Part shown: in pieces, positions 62,211-64,000 of the stretch
Layout of the letters: every line of letters begins with the position of its first letter
How positions within the stretch are numbered: position 1 is the first letter of the stretch
Source of the DNA: Pelagimonas sp.
GTDB taxonomy: Bacteria; Pseudomonadota; Alphaproteobacteria; Rhodobacterales; Rhodobacteraceae
DNA: 64,000 nucleotides
Direction of reading: 5' to 3'
NCBI GenBank assembly: GCA_025210265.1
Contig: JAOASD010000004.1
Location: 124,001 to 188,000, forward strand
Made by a program: the position numbers and the translations under genes
The notes under the pieces: generated by a model
What the model was told of the DNA's origin: nothing
What the model saw: the letters and a program-made list of their open reading frames with translations, nothing else
Databases searched by the model: none

Positions 62211-63170
62211 TTAGCTATCGGGGAAATGCTGTGCGCGCAGGGCGGGCAGGGGCAGTATGTGTCGGCGCAGCAGGCCCTCGTTGCTCAGGCGCTGGACCAG
62301 ATCGGGGGTGGCGGTACAGACCTGATCAAAGAAGCGGCGCAGCCCGGCCTCGCCTTCCTCGGATTCGATCATGGTGAACAGATCGTGCAGATTGGGGGCG
62401 CCGCCACCGCGTACCTGGCTTTTCAATTCGGCCCGGTAGGATCCGCGCTGATGGCGGAACCGATAGGCGGTGATGAAATGATCCCAGCTGTCGGCGTGGA
62501 AATGGCCCAGCTCGATCTGGGGCAGCTCGACCATGCCCGGATTTTGCACGCCCTCCCAGATCACATTGTGGATCTTGACCTGTAGCCCTTTCATGCCGGT
62601 GCGAAAGAACAGCTTGCCCGCCACATGGGACAGGAAACCGCCGGACAGCACCGCGCCCCAGTCGCCGAAACAGGCGGTGGCGGCGCGCTGGCGTTGGGCC
62701 TGATCCAGATGGAAAGCCTTGAACAGGGTTTCGCCTGCGGCCTCAGCCCCGCCTTTGGCGAGCGCCTCGACGGGGCGGAGCCGTGCGCAGCGAACCCCGG
62801 CAGGCAGCGCGGCCAGCGTGTCGCCAATATCGCCTGCGGGCAGCAGGTATTCATCCACGTCGATATGGGTCAGCCAGTCCAGCGTGGTCGGGGATTTGCC
62901 CACATGCCGGTTATTGGCGTGGCGGGCATTGGCACATTGGCGCAGCTGGTGCTTGTCCGGGCGGCCCTTGCGTTTGGCCCACCAGGCCGCATCGGTGTGC
63001 AGCGCCTTGATCTTGGGATGGGCGTTCAGCACCTCAAGCGCCTGTGGTTCGTCCGCATCCAGATACAGATACAGCGCGCTGGCCCCCAGTTCGAGATGCC
63101 AGGCGGCAAAGTCGAGGATCTGGGGCAGGGGGGCCTTGATCGTGCTGATGATGCCCCAGCGTGCGCTCAT
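62211..63170 (-). CDS. Glycosyltransferase family 2-like (Glyco_tranf_2_4)
   Basis: 319 residues. WGIISTIKAPLPQILDFAAW at the start, LYLDADEP and the metal-binding THIDVDEYL (DxD-type, about residues 105-113) are characteristic of Glyco_tranf_2_4/GT92-like proteins. The C-terminal half is HxxH- and tryptophan-rich with ELGHFHADSWDHFITAYRFR. It is soluble and may build surface polysaccharide. The ATG overlaps the end of a paralogous gene (ATGA). Substrate unknown. Confidence 0.8.
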   Translation of the reverse strand: MSARWGIISTIKAPLPQILDFAAWHLELGASALYLYLDADEPQALEVLNAHPKIKALHTDAAWWAKRKGRPDKHQLRQCANARHANNRHVGKSPTTLDWLTHIDVDEYLLPAGDIGDTLAALPAGVRCARLRPVEALAKGGAEAAGETLFKAFHLDQAQRQRAATACFGDWGAVLSGGFLSHVAGKLFFRTGMKGLQVKIHNVIWEGVQNPGMVELPQIELGHFHADSWDHFITAYRFRHQRGSYRAELKSQVRGGGAPNLHDLFTMIESEEGEAGLRRFFDQVCTATPDLVQRLSNEGLLRRHILPLPALRAQHFPDS

Positions 63171-64000
63171 GGCAATTCCCCAAAGACCCGCGTGACCGCC
63201 CCGTCCAGATCAAAGTCGCGCTGCAGCAGCATCCCGTGATCGGACAGGCGTTTGCGCAATGCCGGTGTGTCGGAGCAGACCTCGTCGAAAAAGGCGCGCA
63301 GGCCCGAATCGCCCTCTTCTTCGCCCAGATAACGCAGCACTTCGGACAGGCCCAGCGCGCGGGTCGGGTTGGCGGGGCGATAGGATCCCTTGGTCTGGCG
63401 AAAGCGCAGCTTGTCGCGGAACTCGGTCCAGCTGGCCGCGTGGAAATGCGCCAGGAACAGCCCGTCGGGCTTGGTGCGGTTTGTGACCTCTTCGCCCAGA
63501 TATTTCAGCGTGTGGATGCCCAGGCGGGTGTCGGGAATGCCAGTGCGGGCAAAGACCTTGCCGCTGGTATGGCTGAGAAACCCGCCATACAGATGCAGGC
63601 CAAAGGTCGGGTAAATGTCCTGCAGCACAGGTTTGGGGACACCGGCCTGTTTGTGGCTGAGTTTGAAATGATTGGGCGTGGCCCCGTTTCCCGGTGCCAG
63701 AGATTCCGCAGGCGGGATGCGCGCCACCGCCTGTTTTGTGCTGACCTGCGCCAGTTTGCGCTGGATCGGGCGGTCGGTGATCAGGAATTCGTCCACATCT
63801 ATGTGGCCCAGCCAGTCCAGCCTGTCCTTGCAGGCGCGCAGCGTGCGCGTGGCATTGAACGCCTGACGCAGCTGGTGCTGTTCGGGCCGTTTGCGACCGT
63901 TGGCCTGCCAGTACTGCGCATCGCAGATCGTGACATGGATCCGGGGGTGGCGGCTCAGATAGGCATGGGCGTCGGGGTCGGGCGCGTCCAGATGGATATG
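63167..64000 (-). CDS. Glycosyltransferase family 2-like, 3' part (runs off window)
   Basis: 278 visible residues; the 5' end lies beyond base 64000. It shares HLDAPDPDAHAYL, WLGHIDVDEFL and FLAHFHAASWTEFRDKLRFRQ with the protein downstream, so the two are tandem paralogues. Between the DxD site and the C-terminal half this copy has an extra stretch of about 20 residues. The overlap of its stop with the start of the next gene indicates an operon of two (or more) such enzymes. Confidence 0.8.
   Translation of the reverse strand, partial: HIHLDAPDPDAHAYLSRHPRIHVTICDAQYWQANGRKRPEQHQLRQAFNATRTLRACKDRLDWLGHIDVDEFLITDRPIQRKLAQVSTKQAVARIPPAESLAPGNGATPNHFKLSHKQAGVPKPVLQDIYPTFGLHLYGGFLSHTSGKVFARTGIPDTRLGIHTLKYLGEEVTNRTKPDGLFLAHFHAASWTEFRDKLRFRQTKGSYRPANPTRALGLSEVLRYLGEEEGDSGLRAFFDEVCSDTPALRKRLSDHGMLLQRDFDLDGAVTRVFGELP

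Overview
The window looks like a chromosome segment of a GC-rich alphaproteobacterium of the Rhodobacteraceae (roseobacter group). Signs of this are a nuo operon with many accessory genes between the subunit genes, a ChpT phosphotransferase, the olsB-olsA ornithine-lipid pair, a ribosomal protein L21 with an extra C-terminal helix-hairpin domain, DUF5333/DUF5337-type small proteins, and RTX/Hint proteins. No species can be assigned from sequence alone.

Layout. 1-4140 (minus strand): two COG0523 (CobW-family) metal-chaperone GTPases behind a Zur-like palindrome, then a gbcA-gbcB-like Rieske oxygenase/reductase pair behind a textbook cobalamin riboswitch. 4484-9877: an RTX protein with an unusual C-terminal tail, followed by a divergently transcribed response regulator/histidine kinase pair. 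10169-10985: a probable decayed toxin-immunity locus (Imm11-like gene plus an AHH-nuclease-like fragment).

11264-25344: a 14-kb, lower-GC, decayed integrative element in the 3' end of tRNA-Ser(CGA), bounded by 17-bp direct repeats. It holds primase-module debris, a frameshifted Hint-domain gene with a lipoprotein partner, a truncated resolvase, a 2275-residue RTX protein with a secreted-protein partner, an IS5-type remnant and an integrase that has lost its catalytic domain.

25638-35124 is core housekeeping sequence: a DUF2059 protein, rplU-rpmA, a GNAT acetyltransferase, obgE-proB-proA, chpT facing a DUF3553 gene, olsB-olsA and a small membrane protein. 35384-56765 is a complete nuoA-N operon for NADH:quinone oxidoreductase (complex I), interleaved with thirteen small accessory genes: lipoproteins, secreted proteins, small membrane proteins and two helix-hairpin proteins. 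56911-60110 holds birA, coaX and RNase J. 60122-64000 (minus strand) holds a PilZ protein, a DEAD-box helicase and two tandem glycosyltransferase paralogues, the second running off the window.

Main points for a second look: the B12 riboswitch in front of an oxygenase operon; the tRNA-Ser island with its two attachment repeats; the same helix-hairpin domain in L21 and in two nuo-interspersed proteins; the Zur-like operator in front of twin COG0523 genes; and the unusual C-terminal tail after the RTX repeats of the 876-residue protein. No CRISPR array, rRNA operon or complete active transposon was seen.
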